DNA from: Spirosoma sp. KCTC 42546
GTDB lineage: Bacteria; Bacteroidota; Bacteroidia; Cytophagales; Spirosomataceae
Assembly: GCF_006965485.1 (NCBI RefSeq)
Contig: NZ_CP041360.1
Span: forward strand, 930,001-994,000
Length of the DNA stretch: 64,000 nucleotides
Direction of reading: 5' to 3'
Position numbers and translations under genes: made by a program. This document shows positions 7,053 to 16,709 of the stretch, one piece after another (the stretch's first letter is position 1; the number at the start of each line of letters is the position of its first letter). Under the pieces are notes generated by a model. The model was given only the letters and a program-made list of their open reading frames with translations. It was not told where the DNA came from and made no database searches.

Positions 7053-8465
7053 TTAGCTTAGCAAATGAGGTTTCGATTTATAGGTTTCCCATAAAAATTC
7101 ACCGAACAGGGTATTAGCCCAGGCAAACCATTTGCGGGTGAAGTTTGCTGCATCGTTTTTATGGAAGGATTCATGCATAAAACCGGTGCCTGCATGGCAA
7201 TTTTTTAGCAACGTAATGCACTCCCTTATCTCCTTTTCACTGGTACTGGTTAAGCCTCGGATAATAATACCTAACGGCCATATCATATCAATGCCCGCGT
7301 GTGGACCACCTATGCCTTCGCCAGCCTTGCCTTTAAAAAAGAAGGGGTTGTTTAACGATAGCAACATCTTCCGCGTAGTTTGATAAACAGGATCATTTAC
7401 TGGCATAGCATCCAGATACGGTAGGGCTAACAGACTGGGTACATTGGCGTCGTCCATCAAATTATAACTCCCATACCCGTTCACTTCATAGGCATATATC
7501 TTACCGTAGTCGCTGTGGTTAATAATGGCATGCCGCTTTAAAGCCGTTTCTACTTCAAGTGCAAGCGCATTGAGCTCGTTGACAGTAGCTTTATCACTGG
7601 CTATCTTGTCAATCATTTTTGCCGCTTGCCGAAGGCTTGTTACCGCAAAGAAATTGGATGGGACCAAAAACGAATAGACTGTGGCATCGTCACTTGGCCG
7701 GAAAGAGGAGCAGATCAATCCAACTGGTTTTACTGGGTATCCGTACCCATTCATGGGCACCCCATCTGTAGCCCAGGATGTTTTACGCTGAAAATGGTAC
7801 GGGCCGTTATTTTGCTTACGCTGCTGCTCTTTAAACGTTTTAAGCGTAAGCCCTATCGCCTGTTTCCATTGAGCGTCAAAGGGAGTGGTATCGCCCGTCA
7901 ACTGCCAGTACCGATGAGCCAGCCGAATGGGGTAACACAAGGAATCTATCTCCCATTTACGCTCATGCAACCCCGGTTTCATATCGGTTTCATCGGTTTT
8001 CCACTCACCCGTTTTGGTTGGGTCATCGTAAAAGGCATTGGCGTATGGATCCCGTAAAATGCAGGCTGTCTGCCGGTTTATTACGCCCGCAATGAGGTGC
8101 TGTAAGTCCTTATCCTTTTTGATGAAATTCAGATACGGCCACACCTGTGCGGTGCTATCCCGAAGCCACATGGCATCAATGTCGCCGGTAATAACGTAGG
8201 TATCAGGCTTGCTCCCTTTCGTATACGTGACGGTGGTATCCAGAGTATTGGGAAAGCAGTTGCCAAAAAGCCAGCCTAGTTCTTTATCCTTCACGGCCGA
8301 CTGAAACTCAAGGATCGTATCCTCTATAACCTTACTGCTGAACTTCCGCTGGTCTGGCGCAACGCGTACAACTGGAAGAGCAGGGTTGCCAAAGGTGGGT
8401 AGCTTGCTGAGCAGTAAGCCTGTACTTAGCACGGCTGATTTTTTTATAAAGGTACTTCTGTTCAT
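7053..8465 (-). CDS. Glycoside hydrolase family 125 (exo-alpha-1,6-mannosidase-like)
   Basis: A 470-residue protein matching the GH125 fold and motifs. GDIDAMWLRDSTAQVWPYL (about residues 90-110) is the characteristic substrate-loop segment. ERKWEIDSLCYPIRLAHRYW, SFRPSDDATVYSFLVPSN and GPHAGIDMIWPLGIIIRGLT follow in the expected order. GH125 enzymes release alpha-1,6-linked mannose. The ATG at 8465 gives a leader MNRSTFIKKSAVLSTGLLLS, suggesting export; an ATG nine codons earlier is less likely. No SusC/SusD pair is nearby, so it is not part of an obvious polysaccharide locus. A TACTTTTG box lies at 8507-8514. Confidence 0.9.
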   Translation of the reverse strand: MNRSTFIKKSAVLSTGLLLSKLPTFGNPALPVVRVAPDQRKFSSKVIEDTILEFQSAVKDKELGWLFGNCFPNTLDTTVTYTKGSKPDTYVITGDIDAMWLRDSTAQVWPYLNFIKKDKDLQHLIAGVINRQTACILRDPYANAFYDDPTKTGEWKTDETDMKPGLHERKWEIDSLCYPIRLAHRYWQLTGDTTPFDAQWKQAIGLTLKTFKEQQRKQNNGPYHFQRKTSWATDGVPMNGYGYPVKPVGLICSSFRPSDDATVYSFLVPSNFFAVTSLRQAAKMIDKIASDKATVNELNALALEVETALKRHAIINHSDYGKIYAYEVNGYGSYNLMDDANVPSLLALPYLDAMPVNDPVYQTTRKMLLSLNNPFFFKGKAGEGIGGPHAGIDMIWPLGIIIRGLTSTSEKEIRECITLLKNCHAGTGFMHESFHKNDAANFTRKWFAWANTLFGEFLWETYKSKPHLLS

Positions 8466-8652
8466 AAACACGATTGCATTACTAAATGACACGGGTCTAA
8501 CTCATTCAAAAGTATGTCAAAAAAGACCATTTCTAACCGAATTTTTGTAATCGAAGCCGCAAATTCCTACTTCATTTGCCACTAGCACGGAGTAGATTAG
8601 CCCGCAAACTGCCTACTAGGTCTGTATGGACTTGATACGCCTAAACCTTACT

Positions 8653-9648
8653 ATGAAACTCAGCTCACAACTAGTAATCATTTTTCTGCTCGTCAGTTCA
8701 TGGGTGGGCGCACAATCACAAAGCGATCGGTATAAATTGCCCGGAAAAGGCTTGAAACAGCACGATTTTTTATATGCTGGTGAGTGGGACATTCGCAAAC
8801 CGACTGCACAATCTATGTTCCTTATACGGGGTGGGAAAGTGGTTTGGCAGTACTCTGTACCCATGCGTACGGCCACCGGAGCTGTTCAGGAATTCGACGA
8901 TGCAACGCTGCTGTCCAATGGGAATATTGTTTATGCCTGCATGTCGGGAGCCGGGGTTATAACGCCTGAGAAAAACATTATCTGGCAATATGTATGCGCA
9001 CCAGGTACTGAAACCCATTCTTGCCAGCCAATTGGCAAGGATAGTGTTCTGATGGTATTGAATGGTACGGTTGGTAAGGTGATGATTTTTAATACAGCTA
9101 CCAATAAGTTGCTGAAAGAGTTGGTTATTCCAACGAAAGGTACCGGTTCACATTATCAATTTCGCCATGTGCGTATGACACCCGGCAAAAAGACTATCAT
9201 GGTAGGTCTTCTGACCGAAAAGAAGGTGGTTGAGCTTGATTGGGATGGCAAAGAGGTCTGGTCGGTTAATGCTTCTTCAGCCTGGTCTGCTATTCGGCTT
9301 CATAACGGAAATACCCTGATTTCTGGCGATGGCGAGGGGTACACTCGCGAAGTGAATCCAAAGGGAGAAACTGTGTGGGAATTTACCAGGGCCGATGCCC
9401 CTTTTAAAGTGGGCAATACACAAACCGCTAATCGCCTGGCCAACGGAAATACGGTGATATGTAGCTGGATTGCAGGCAATAACAATACCGCAGAATGGGC
9501 CGGCACAGTTCAGGTTTTTGAAGTTACACCTGCTAAACAGATTGTCTGGGCGCTGTCGTCCTGGGAAAATCCGGATTTAGGTCCTGCTACGTCCATTCAA
9601 TTACTGGACGAGCCCGGAAACCCGGACACAGGCGAGCAGCAACGATAA
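8653..9648 (+). CDS. Secreted beta-propeller-like protein (PQQ/arylsulfotransferase-like repeats)
   Basis: A 331-residue protein with signal peptide MKLSSQLVIIFLLVSSWVGAQ. Repeats carry the patterns LSNGNIVYA, LHNGNTLISG and LANGNTVICS, each followed by a W-x-(Y/F) strand (VVWQYS, IIWQYV, TVWEFT, IVWALS). This is the blade pattern of quinoprotein-like or arylsulfotransferase-like propellers. No catalytic His set is evident, so a binding or structural role is as likely as an enzyme. The ATG at 8653 is preferred over the ATG at 8626, which would put nine extra residues before the signal peptide. Confidence 0.75.
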   Translation: MKLSSQLVIIFLLVSSWVGAQSQSDRYKLPGKGLKQHDFLYAGEWDIRKPTAQSMFLIRGGKVVWQYSVPMRTATGAVQEFDDATLLSNGNIVYACMSGAGVITPEKNIIWQYVCAPGTETHSCQPIGKDSVLMVLNGTVGKVMIFNTATNKLLKELVIPTKGTGSHYQFRHVRMTPGKKTIMVGLLTEKKVVELDWDGKEVWSVNASSAWSAIRLHNGNTLISGDGEGYTREVNPKGETVWEFTRADAPFKVGNTQTANRLANGNTVICSWIAGNNNTAEWAGTVQVFEVTPAKQIVWALSSWENPDLGPATSIQLLDEPGNPDTGEQQR

Positions 9649-9729
9649 TAACCGCGGCTTGGGATGACGCGCTTTAACGCCCTAAATTAGGGGCAATTTA
9701 CTTATTCGTCGGCTACTCTTTTACCCTTC

Positions 9730-10404
9730 ATGCACCGTATTCTTGTCGCAAGCCTTCACCGGGCTACCCATGTTATCAATCTATTAATGAACTACCTGCG
9801 TTCTGTTCGGGAAAAGCAATTTGAACGAAAACTAAAGCGTACGGTTGGGTTTAGCTTTACATCGGATTGGGCTAGCCACAATTATGTCAATTGGGAAAAG
9901 TGGTTTACTGGTTATGGGCATCAGCCAAATCTTCGGGTACTGGAAATCGGTAGCTTTGAAGGTCGTTCAACAGTTTGGTTTCTGGAAAATGTGTTGACGC
10001 ACCCCAGTGCACAACTTGTTTGTGTTGACCCTATGCCCTGGCCAGTTAACCCGCCCCGCCCCCGGTTCATGCATAATATTCAGTTAACGGGCAAAGCCCA
10101 ACAGGTGACCCTTATTCAGGAGCGCTCTGAAATTGCCCTCACCAAATTACCGCCTGCCAGTTTCGACATTATTTACATTGACGGGGCTCACGATGCTATC
10201 AACGTACTTGCTGATGGTATGTACAGTTGGGAATTACTCAAGGTTGGGGGGCTTATGCTGTTTGATGATTATCTGTGGGAACCGGATAAGCCTGAATACC
10301 ATCGTTGCCAGCGGGCAATCGATTTACTGCTCAAACAGTTTGGCACCCGAAAAACACTGTTGCACCTGGATTACCAGGCTTTACTTCGAAAAGACGCCGA
10401 TTAA
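9730..10404 (+). CDS. Class I SAM-dependent methyltransferase (Methyltransf_24 type)
   Basis: A 224-residue protein. The SAM-binding motif is LRVLEIGSFEGRSTVWFLEN (about residues 60-79), followed by LVCVDPMPW, then FDIIYIDGAHDAINVLADGMYSWELLKVGG and LMLFDDYLW. The IDGAHDxxxVxxD pattern is typical of Methyltransf_24 enzymes, which often act on glycans or small molecules. The N-terminus is basic and slightly hydrophobic but not a clear signal peptide. An internal ATG at 9787 is an alternative start. The substrate cannot be inferred; a large gene-poor stretch follows. Confidence 0.85.
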   Translation: MHRILVASLHRATHVINLLMNYLRSVREKQFERKLKRTVGFSFTSDWASHNYVNWEKWFTGYGHQPNLRVLEIGSFEGRSTVWFLENVLTHPSAQLVCVDPMPWPVNPPRPRFMHNIQLTGKAQQVTLIQERSEIALTKLPPASFDIIYIDGAHDAINVLADGMYSWELLKVGGLMLFDDYLWEPDKPEYHRCQRAIDLLLKQFGTRKTLLHLDYQALLRKDAD

Positions 10405-11671
10405 TGAGGCCTCAAGCCAAACTCATACCAATTCAACCCCGGCACCATTGAACTCGAACAGCGAATCGAGAATATTAACCGCAGGAACGCTAGGTGTATG
10501 GTGCTGAAGGGCTACGACAACGGCTCTGGCGTGGGCGTTCCCATTGCAACTTACGCATCGGCGGCCACCATGTATGAAGTCGGATTCAATCATTTTTTTT
10601 GACAGAAAACGCCGGAATACGGGGGATTTAGTTGCCATACAGCCTCATGCATCGCCGTATGCGCGGGCGTTTCTGGACGGCCGACGATCCGAAGAGAATC
10701 CACTGAATTTTCGCCGAGAGTTGCGGCCCGGAGGAGGCTTGCCATCGTATCCGTATCCTCGTTGTAGGCCGTGGTTCTGGCAGATTCCCTGTACATCAAT
10801 GGCACTCACCGGCATGAGTGCCATTTACCAGGCTCGGTTCAGTAAATGCCTGATAAACCCGAGGAGACAAGTCCCGAAATTCAGTGCCTAAAACAACGTC
10901 GGGCAACGTTAGGCGGAAGCCTTCCGGCGCGTGAAGAAAACTGTTCGGCAATCATAACGCCTGAGCGGCATTCTTTGAAGAGTTTAAGTTGGGAACAGAT
11001 GGACGAGCCGTGTCGACCACGATGGTATTAGTGAAAATTACTACCAAACTCCTCAAAGAACCGCTGGTTGGCAAATACATTCGGTCAATAAGCGGGTGTT
11101 GTTCAACGAGGTTAAAACGTTTGCCAATGCAAAAATCCAGCAGCTCACTAACGGAAAGCCTAGGCAACTGCGCCCCCGCTACCAGATTTTGGGAAATTTG
11201 GCCCGATTCGTCGGCAGGAAATGACGGGTACTGCCATTCGGCCAGTCGAAATATGGTGGTTTCAGCCAGTACCTTCCTCTTGTTACTGTAGTAAGCTTAG
11301 AAAGCCTTTAGACGCATAATAGGCTCATAGCTGGGATTAAATCAGTTGGGGATCGGGTAAACAAACCAGCGATCAGTCATTGCGCTTGCCCGCTGTTTAT
11401 TGCCCATATCCTGATCAAGTACACTGATGGCACAACCCGCAGTGTGTATGGAGGTAAAGGTTACAAGGCTACCAAAGAACAACCCGGCTGAATGAATGCG
11501 GGTTTTAATGACGGCCGCTGGCAAACACCTTTAGTTGTGAAAGGCAGAGGATTTATCCCTATTCCCTCAAAGTAGCTTGACTTGCTAGGTTATTTGACTT
11601 TTCTGGCGATTATTGTCTGGAAAAGCGTCAGGAGAACCTATTCTTTTACTCAATCATACCAACCAGTGTAT
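10405..11671. other. 1.27 kb stretch without an intact gene; probable decayed coding DNA
   Basis: No reading frame here is long or coherent enough to call. Several minus-strand pieces are protein-like but broken by stops and frame changes. One runs from about 11300 to 10952 (containing [20 protein letters not shown] and later [20 protein letters not shown]). Another is at about 10930-10805 (LPDVVLGTEFRDLSPRVYQ), and others lie at 10805-10590 and 10638-10423. I could not name the parent family. A further minus fragment (11524-11342) ends RWFVYPIPN. I read the region as one or more degraded genes. Confidence 0.5.
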
Positions 11672-12580
11672 ATGCAAGCGGATAAGCGTATTAAACGGAG
11701 AGACTTTTTAACCTATACAACTGGCATATTGGCAGGATTGCCTACCTTTAATATACTAGGCCAACCGAGCAGTTCTGATGTGCCTGCCGCTGGCTTTACC
11801 TTGCCGCTGGGCGTTTGTACCTCCTACGATAAAGCGGGTTTGTTGAAAAGGCTGGGGTATTCGTTTGTCGAGGAAAGCGTAGGCCGTTTTTTGATTCCTG
11901 ATGAAGGAGGGGATGCCCAGTTTGAGAAGAACCGGTTGGCCCTTGCCGAAGAAACGTTTCCAGTGCGGTCATACATCTATTTTTTTCCGGGCAAGCTTAA
12001 GTCTGTAGGGCCAGACCTGCACCATGAGGCTATTTTGGCGCGGGCTGAGGTAGCGTTGAAACGGGCAAAAGAGTGCGGATCGAAAAATATCGTATTTGGC
12101 AGTGGGGGCTCTCGTGCTATTCCCGATGGGTTTGACCGGGCTACTGCCAAAGCGCAGCACATTGCCCTATGCCAGAAGATGGCCCCCCTTGCTGAAAAAT
12201 ATGGTGTCACCCTGGCAGTAGAGCCGCTTAACCGGAGCGAAACGAATTTTATCAATAGCCTGGCAGAGGGAGTAGAGATCATTCAGGCGGTTAATAACCC
12301 CTGGTTTAAACTTCAGTGCGACATTTACCATATGCTCAAAGACAACGAGAGCCCGGATGAGATTGTCAAGTATGGCCAGTACATAACCCACTGCCACATT
12401 GCCGAAAAACAAAAGCGGACAGCGCCCGGTGTAATGGGCGATGATTTCAGGCCCTATTTCCGCGCATTAAAAAAAATAAAGTATACCGGAGGCTTGTCGT
12501 TGGAGTGCGTCTGGACCGATTTTGACAGTGAAATTACACGAGGCATAGACGTCGTTAAAAAACAACTTAACGACGTTTGA
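11672..12580 (+). CDS. Sugar phosphate isomerase/epimerase-like TIM-barrel protein, export-type leader
   Basis: A 302-residue member of the xylose-isomerase-like TIM-barrel family (AP-endonuclease 2 fold). Motifs: FVEESVGRFLIPD near residue 65, KNIVFGSGGSRAIPDG, LAVEPLNRSETNFINS (metal Glu), LQCDIYHML (metal Asp/His), THCHIAEKQKRTAPG and LSLECVW. The ATG at 11672 starts MQADKRIKRRDFLTYTTG, a Tat-like leader (KRRDF) followed by a hydrophobic stretch, so periplasmic activity is possible. Exported members of this family are common in Bacteroidota beside Gfo/Idh/MocA oxidoreductases, one of which lies at 3281. The substrate is unknown. Confidence 0.88.
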   Translation: MQADKRIKRRDFLTYTTGILAGLPTFNILGQPSSSDVPAAGFTLPLGVCTSYDKAGLLKRLGYSFVEESVGRFLIPDEGGDAQFEKNRLALAEETFPVRSYIYFFPGKLKSVGPDLHHEAILARAEVALKRAKECGSKNIVFGSGGSRAIPDGFDRATAKAQHIALCQKMAPLAEKYGVTLAVEPLNRSETNFINSLAEGVEIIQAVNNPWFKLQCDIYHMLKDNESPDEIVKYGQYITHCHIAEKQKRTAPGVMGDDFRPYFRALKKIKYTGGLSLECVWTDFDSEITRGIDVVKKQLNDV

Positions 12581-12645
12581 GATGTCTTATATTCAGAACA
12601 TTTTTTTCGGTGTAACCCTACGGAAAACGACTCAGCGGCCATTGA

Positions 12646-14688
12646 CTAAAACTTCAGATTCTGGACCCGTACCGCATTTAGAATCGCCAGCATCGCTACA
12701 CCCACATCGGCAAAAACGGCCTCCCACATCGTGGCCAGTCCGCCCGCTCCCAGTACCAGCACAATGCCTTTGACCACTAAGGATAAGGTAATGTTTTGCC
12801 AGACAATCCGGCGGGTAGCCCGGCCAATTGCTACGGACATGGCAATTTTGGCCGGTTCGTCATTCTGAATAATGACATCAGCCGTCTCAATGGTCGCGTC
12901 GGAACCGAGCCCTCCCATTGCTATTCCCACATCGGCCAGCGCTACTACGGGGGCATCGTTGACCCCATCGCCAACGAAGGCCAGTTTTGATTTCGGATTA
13001 ACTGACAAATCCGCTTTGAGACGCTCGACCTGCGTCACTTTATCTTCGGGCAGTAAATCACCGTGCCATTCGTCCACACCGACTTGTTTAGCCACGGCTT
13101 CGACCACCGCCGACTTATCACCCGAGAGCATAACGGTATAGATACCATCTGCTTTTAGTCGTTTTACCGCTTCAGCCGCATCGGGCTTTACCTCATCGGC
13201 AATGGTGAAGTAACCCGAAAACTGGCCGTCCAGAGCCGCCATGACGATCGTGTAGGGTATCTGAGTCAACGCGTCATCAAACGAAACACTGAATTTCTGG
13301 AGCAGTTTGGCATTCCCTGCCAGCATCTCTTTCCCATCAACCCGACCTTTCAGGCCATGACCGGGAATTTCCTCTACGCCTTCGACTGAAATCGATTCAT
13401 ACCCTTTTTCCCCATCATGGACACGGCCGTTGTTGGCACGGGCATACGCCAGGAGTGCGGTGGCCACCGGATGGGTCGATTTACTTTCCAGGGCGGCAGT
13501 CAGCTGTGCTAGTTTATTGGCATCGATACCAACAGGTTTCACTTCCTGAACCGCAAAGACCCCTTTCGTTAACGTCCCGGTTTTATCCATCACAACGGTT
13601 TTGAGCTGGGTCACCAGATCCAAAAACACCGAGCCTTTAAACAAAATACCCTGCTTTGACCCCGCGCCTATGCCGCCAAAATACCCAAGCGGAATAGAGA
13701 TGACCAGAGCACATGGGCAACCGATCACTAAGAAGACCAGCCCCCGATAAAGCCAGTCCCGAAACTGATAGTCAGCCACGAAAAAATAGGGCACCAGGGT
13801 AATTAGCAAAGCCAATCCGCAGATGGCAGGCGTATAGATCTTCGCAAATCGGGCAATGAATTCCTGCGTCTGCGCCTTACGACCCGTTGCCTGTTGTACG
13901 AGTTTAAGAATGCGGGACAGCTTGGAATCCTGGTAAGGCGTTGTTACATCCATTTCGACCAGCGATTGCCGGTTGATCATCCCCGCCAGCACCGATTCGC
14001 CTTTTGCAATTGTCCGGGGCACACTTTCGCCCGTCAGGGCTGCGGTGTCGAACGTGCCGCTTTCCGAACGCATTGTACCATCCAGACCCACTTTTTCGCC
14101 CGGCTTCACCTGCACCACAGCACCAACAGCAACGGTAGCGGCCTTCACCGTCTGGGGCTTTCCGTTTTGCATGACCGTAACTTCATCAGGACGAACATCG
14201 AGCAAGGCTTTGATGGACCGACGCGCCCGAAGGACGGCCGCATCCTGAAACAATTCACCGATGGTATAAAATAGCATCACCGCTACGCCCTCGGGATACT
14301 CCCGAATGCCAAAGGCCCCCAGTGTAGCCACGCCCATCAAAAAGAATTCCGTGAACACATTGCCACTCACGATCCCTTTCCAGGCCCGTTTCAACACCGG
14401 CCAGCCGACTGGAAGGTAAGCGGCTATATACCCGATAAGGCGGACGGGGTCTTTGAACCAATCTGCGTATTTGTCCAGCACGATACCCATCAGTAGCCCC
14501 ACCAGACTGATGATGACGGGGGCATAGGTGCGTAACGTTTGTACGGGACCTGTTTTTCCTGGAGCAACGTCTGCAGCTGGAGTCGTCCCTTCTTCTAGTA
14601 GATCGACGTCGTCTTCGTGGTCATGGTCATGCCCGTCGTGCCGGTGCCGCTCCGGCGTACCGGCCGGACCGTTATGTTCATCTGCCAT
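12646..14688 (-). CDS. Heavy-metal P1B-type ATPase (Zn/Cd/Co type)
   Basis: A 680-residue metal-exporting ATPase. The N-terminus lacks an HMA domain but carries a His/Asp-rich stretch (HRHDGHDHDHEDD, about residues 14-26). Then follow the transmembrane helices, actuator TGES (about 219), GCPCALVIS in the ion channel (CPC about 324-326), DKTGTLTKG with the phosphorylated Asp at about 368, HP at about 406, and GDGVNDAP at about 573-580. The CPC core plus His-rich tail points to Zn2+/Cd2+/Co2+. The start at 14688 is 4 bp after the stop of the NicO-like gene; an earlier in-frame ATG would overlap that gene. Probably one operon. Confidence 0.92.
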   Translation of the reverse strand: MADEHNGPAGTPERHRHDGHDHDHEDDVDLLEEGTTPAADVAPGKTGPVQTLRTYAPVIISLVGLLMGIVLDKYADWFKDPVRLIGYIAAYLPVGWPVLKRAWKGIVSGNVFTEFFLMGVATLGAFGIREYPEGVAVMLFYTIGELFQDAAVLRARRSIKALLDVRPDEVTVMQNGKPQTVKAATVAVGAVVQVKPGEKVGLDGTMRSESGTFDTAALTGESVPRTIAKGESVLAGMINRQSLVEMDVTTPYQDSKLSRILKLVQQATGRKAQTQEFIARFAKIYTPAICGLALLITLVPYFFVADYQFRDWLYRGLVFLVIGCPCALVISIPLGYFGGIGAGSKQGILFKGSVFLDLVTQLKTVVMDKTGTLTKGVFAVQEVKPVGIDANKLAQLTAALESKSTHPVATALLAYARANNGRVHDGEKGYESISVEGVEEIPGHGLKGRVDGKEMLAGNAKLLQKFSVSFDDALTQIPYTIVMAALDGQFSGYFTIADEVKPDAAEAVKRLKADGIYTVMLSGDKSAVVEAVAKQVGVDEWHGDLLPEDKVTQVERLKADLSVNPKSKLAFVGDGVNDAPVVALADVGIAMGGLGSDATIETADVIIQNDEPAKIAMSVAIGRATRRIVWQNITLSLVVKGIVLVLGAGGLATMWEAVFADVGVAMLAILNAVRVQNLKF

Positions 14689-14692
14689 GTGT

Positions 14693-15313
14693 CTAGAGTT
14701 CAATAAAAAAAGTGAGAATGCCGAGACCAATCAAAATGCTCCCGGTAATGCGTTTTTCATAATGGTCGAGCCAGTGCCAATTTACACGGGCTAATCCCTG
14801 GTAGGAGAGGGCTGTCAACGCTACCATACAGGTAATTGTAACAAACGTGTACACGACAGCCAGCGTGGAGATGGCCCGCCAGCCAAGTGTACCGGCTGAG
14901 AAGAAGAATGTTTCAATTTCCAGGCAGGGCGAGAAGAGCATGGCCACCGATAAACTGGTGATAATGGTCGTTTTTGACCGTCCCTTTAATCCCTTTGGCA
15001 CATGCTCATGTGGCGCATTGGCGTCGTGCATGGCAAAGTAGATCAGCCCCATAAAGATCAATAACAGGGAGGCAATCAGGCGGGTCTGTTCTTCCAATCG
15101 TTCAGATACTTTAACCCCAATCGCTCCGATCAGCACGCCTAAGACCACGGTGCTAAGCGTATGGAAAAAGCCACTCAGGGCCACCACCCCCAGCGTTTCC
15201 CGTTCAGACCAGCTTTCAGCGCGGCCAATCAGCACTACCGGCAGCCAGTGGTTAGGAATAGCCGCATGAACCGATCCGAGTAAAACGCTGCCGATTATTA
15301 AGTTCCAAAGCAT
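14693..15313 (-). CDS. NicO/RcnA-like membrane protein, probable metal efflux partner
   Basis: A 206-residue protein with about six membrane helices. HAAIPNHW near residue 16 resembles the HX4DH metal motif of NicO/RcnA nickel-cobalt exporters, with Asn in place of Asp. A His-containing loop (HDANAPHEH) lies between helices 3 and 4. The ORF could start at 15454, but the promoter-like TTG/TATCTTTG pair at 15391-15423 lies inside that extension, and the ATG at 15313 starts directly with helix 1. It precedes the P-type ATPase by 4 bp, so a joint metal-resistance role is likely. Family assignment is moderate. Confidence 0.7.
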   Translation of the reverse strand: MLWNLIIGSVLLGSVHAAIPNHWLPVVLIGRAESWSERETLGVVALSGFFHTLSTVVLGVLIGAIGVKVSERLEEQTRLIASLLLIFMGLIYFAMHDANAPHEHVPKGLKGRSKTTIITSLSVAMLFSPCLEIETFFFSAGTLGWRAISTLAVVYTFVTITCMVALTALSYQGLARVNWHWLDHYEKRITGSILIGLGILTFFIEL

Positions 15314-15629
15314 CTGTTCGGGTTTATAGGCGCTCCTGCCTGCCTTATCAGACGGAAACAAATTGCCTCCAGTACTCGCCGAGAGGCTATCAAAGATACG
15401 ATCCGATTCCGGGAGCTGTGCAACCATATGAATGTTAACCCAAATGCTACGCATAAGTTACGGACTACTCTTCTTCTGTAAACAGATTGAGGAAATAAGC
15501 CTTTGGTATGGTACTTTCTAAAACTGTCCACTAGTTGGGAAACGCCCTATCTTGCTTTTGAGCTTGTTTTACACCCGGTTAGCGTATAATTTTAGTCACC
15601 TTCATGTTAAAAATCACTTCACTAGACAA
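15314..15629. other. Divergent intergenic region
   Basis: It separates the metal-efflux operon (minus) from the hydrolase-antiporter pair (plus). The only clear element is the minus-strand promoter at 15391-15423; no plus-strand TAnnTTTG box was found. No further gene is seen. Confidence 0.6.
15391..15423 (-). promoter_or_regulatory. Promoter of the NicO-like/P-type ATPase operon
   Basis: On the minus strand TTG (15423-15421), 22 bases, then TATCTTTG (15398-15391): a Bacteroidota -33/-7 pair with slightly long spacing, about 78 bp before the chosen start. Confidence 0.5.
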
Positions 15630-16706
15630 ATGAAACTACTTATGGTGTTCTGGATTGCTATCCTGATCAATCTATCGGGATATGCCCAGGCAAAATTTCC
15701 TGCCGGTACCGAATCCGATTACGCAATCAAAAACTTCAAATTTGAAACCGGCGACGTTCTTCCCCAGCTCACTATTCATTACACAACCCTGGGGCAGCCG
15801 GTAAAAGACGCAACTGGAACGGTGACCAATGCCCTCTTAATTATGCATGGCACAACCGGCAATGGCCGTGGGTTTCTGAACGGTTTGTTTGCCGGGAATT
15901 TATTTGGCCCCGGCCAACTGCTGGATGCTACCAAATACTATATCATACTGCCCGATGCGGTAGGGCATGGTAAGTCGAGCAAGCCAAGCAATGGATTACA
16001 CATGAAGTTCCCGCAATACACCTATGATGATATGGTTGCTGCCAATTATCAATTGCTCACCGAGCATTTAGGCGTCAATCATCTTCGCCTGATTTTAGGT
16101 ACCTCGATGGGAGCCATGCAGGCCTGGGTGTGGGGCTATACGTACCCTGATTTTATGGATGCTCTGATGCCGCTGGCGAGCCTTCCCGTAGAAATTGCGG
16201 GCCGAAATCGGATGATCCGCAAAATGGCCATCGATCTGATCAAACTGGACCCGGACTGGAAACAGGGGGAGTATATGGCACAGCCGAAGGTAGGCTTAAC
16301 GGGTGCCATATCGTCCCTGATTGTTATGACGAGCAGTCCGCTTCAAATGCAAAAAGGGTCACCTACCAAATCAAAGGCCGATTCTTCACTGGCGGTTCTG
16401 GAACAACGGTATTTTACTACCCTGGATGCGAATGATTTCATTTATCAGTTTGATGCCTCCCGAGATTATAACCCCGCTCCTTATCTGTCAAAAATAAAAG
16501 CGCCCGTATTTGCCATTAACTCCGCCGATGACCAGGTCAATCCGCCTGAACTCCAGCTCATGGAAAAGCACATCGGAAGCGTGAAACGGGGTCGCTACAT
16601 TCTGCTTCCTATATCGGACAAAACAACCGGACATGGCACCCATTCCAACCCGACCATCTGGGGCGGTTATCTTCAGGAATTATTGGCGCTGACGGCTAAC
16701 GAATAA
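15630..16706 (+). CDS. Secreted alpha/beta hydrolase, homoserine O-acetyltransferase (MetX)-like
   Basis: A 358-residue alpha/beta hydrolase with signal peptide MKLLMVFWIAILINLSGYAQA. The nucleophile elbow is GTSMGAMQAW, the acid lies in FAINSADDQVNPPE and the His in TGHGTHSNPTIWGG. Overall order matches the MetX-type acyltransferase family, but the export signal argues against methionine synthesis. A hydrolase on an external ester is more plausible. The ATG at 15630 is preferred because it starts the signal peptide; the earlier in-frame start adds a 26-residue extension without it. Only three bases separate its stop from the antiporter start. Confidence 0.85.
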   Translation: MKLLMVFWIAILINLSGYAQAKFPAGTESDYAIKNFKFETGDVLPQLTIHYTTLGQPVKDATGTVTNALLIMHGTTGNGRGFLNGLFAGNLFGPGQLLDATKYYIILPDAVGHGKSSKPSNGLHMKFPQYTYDDMVAANYQLLTEHLGVNHLRLILGTSMGAMQAWVWGYTYPDFMDALMPLASLPVEIAGRNRMIRKMAIDLIKLDPDWKQGEYMAQPKVGLTGAISSLIVMTSSPLQMQKGSPTKSKADSSLAVLEQRYFTTLDANDFIYQFDASRDYNPAPYLSKIKAPVFAINSADDQVNPPELQLMEKHIGSVKRGRYILLPISDKTTGHGTHSNPTIWGGYLQELLALTANE

Positions 16707-16709
16707 GAC

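Noticed and set aside
15314..15454. N-terminal extension of the NicO-like protein
   Set aside because: It contains the promoter-like TTG/TATCTTTG pair and has no hydrophobic helix; ATG 15313 begins helix 1.
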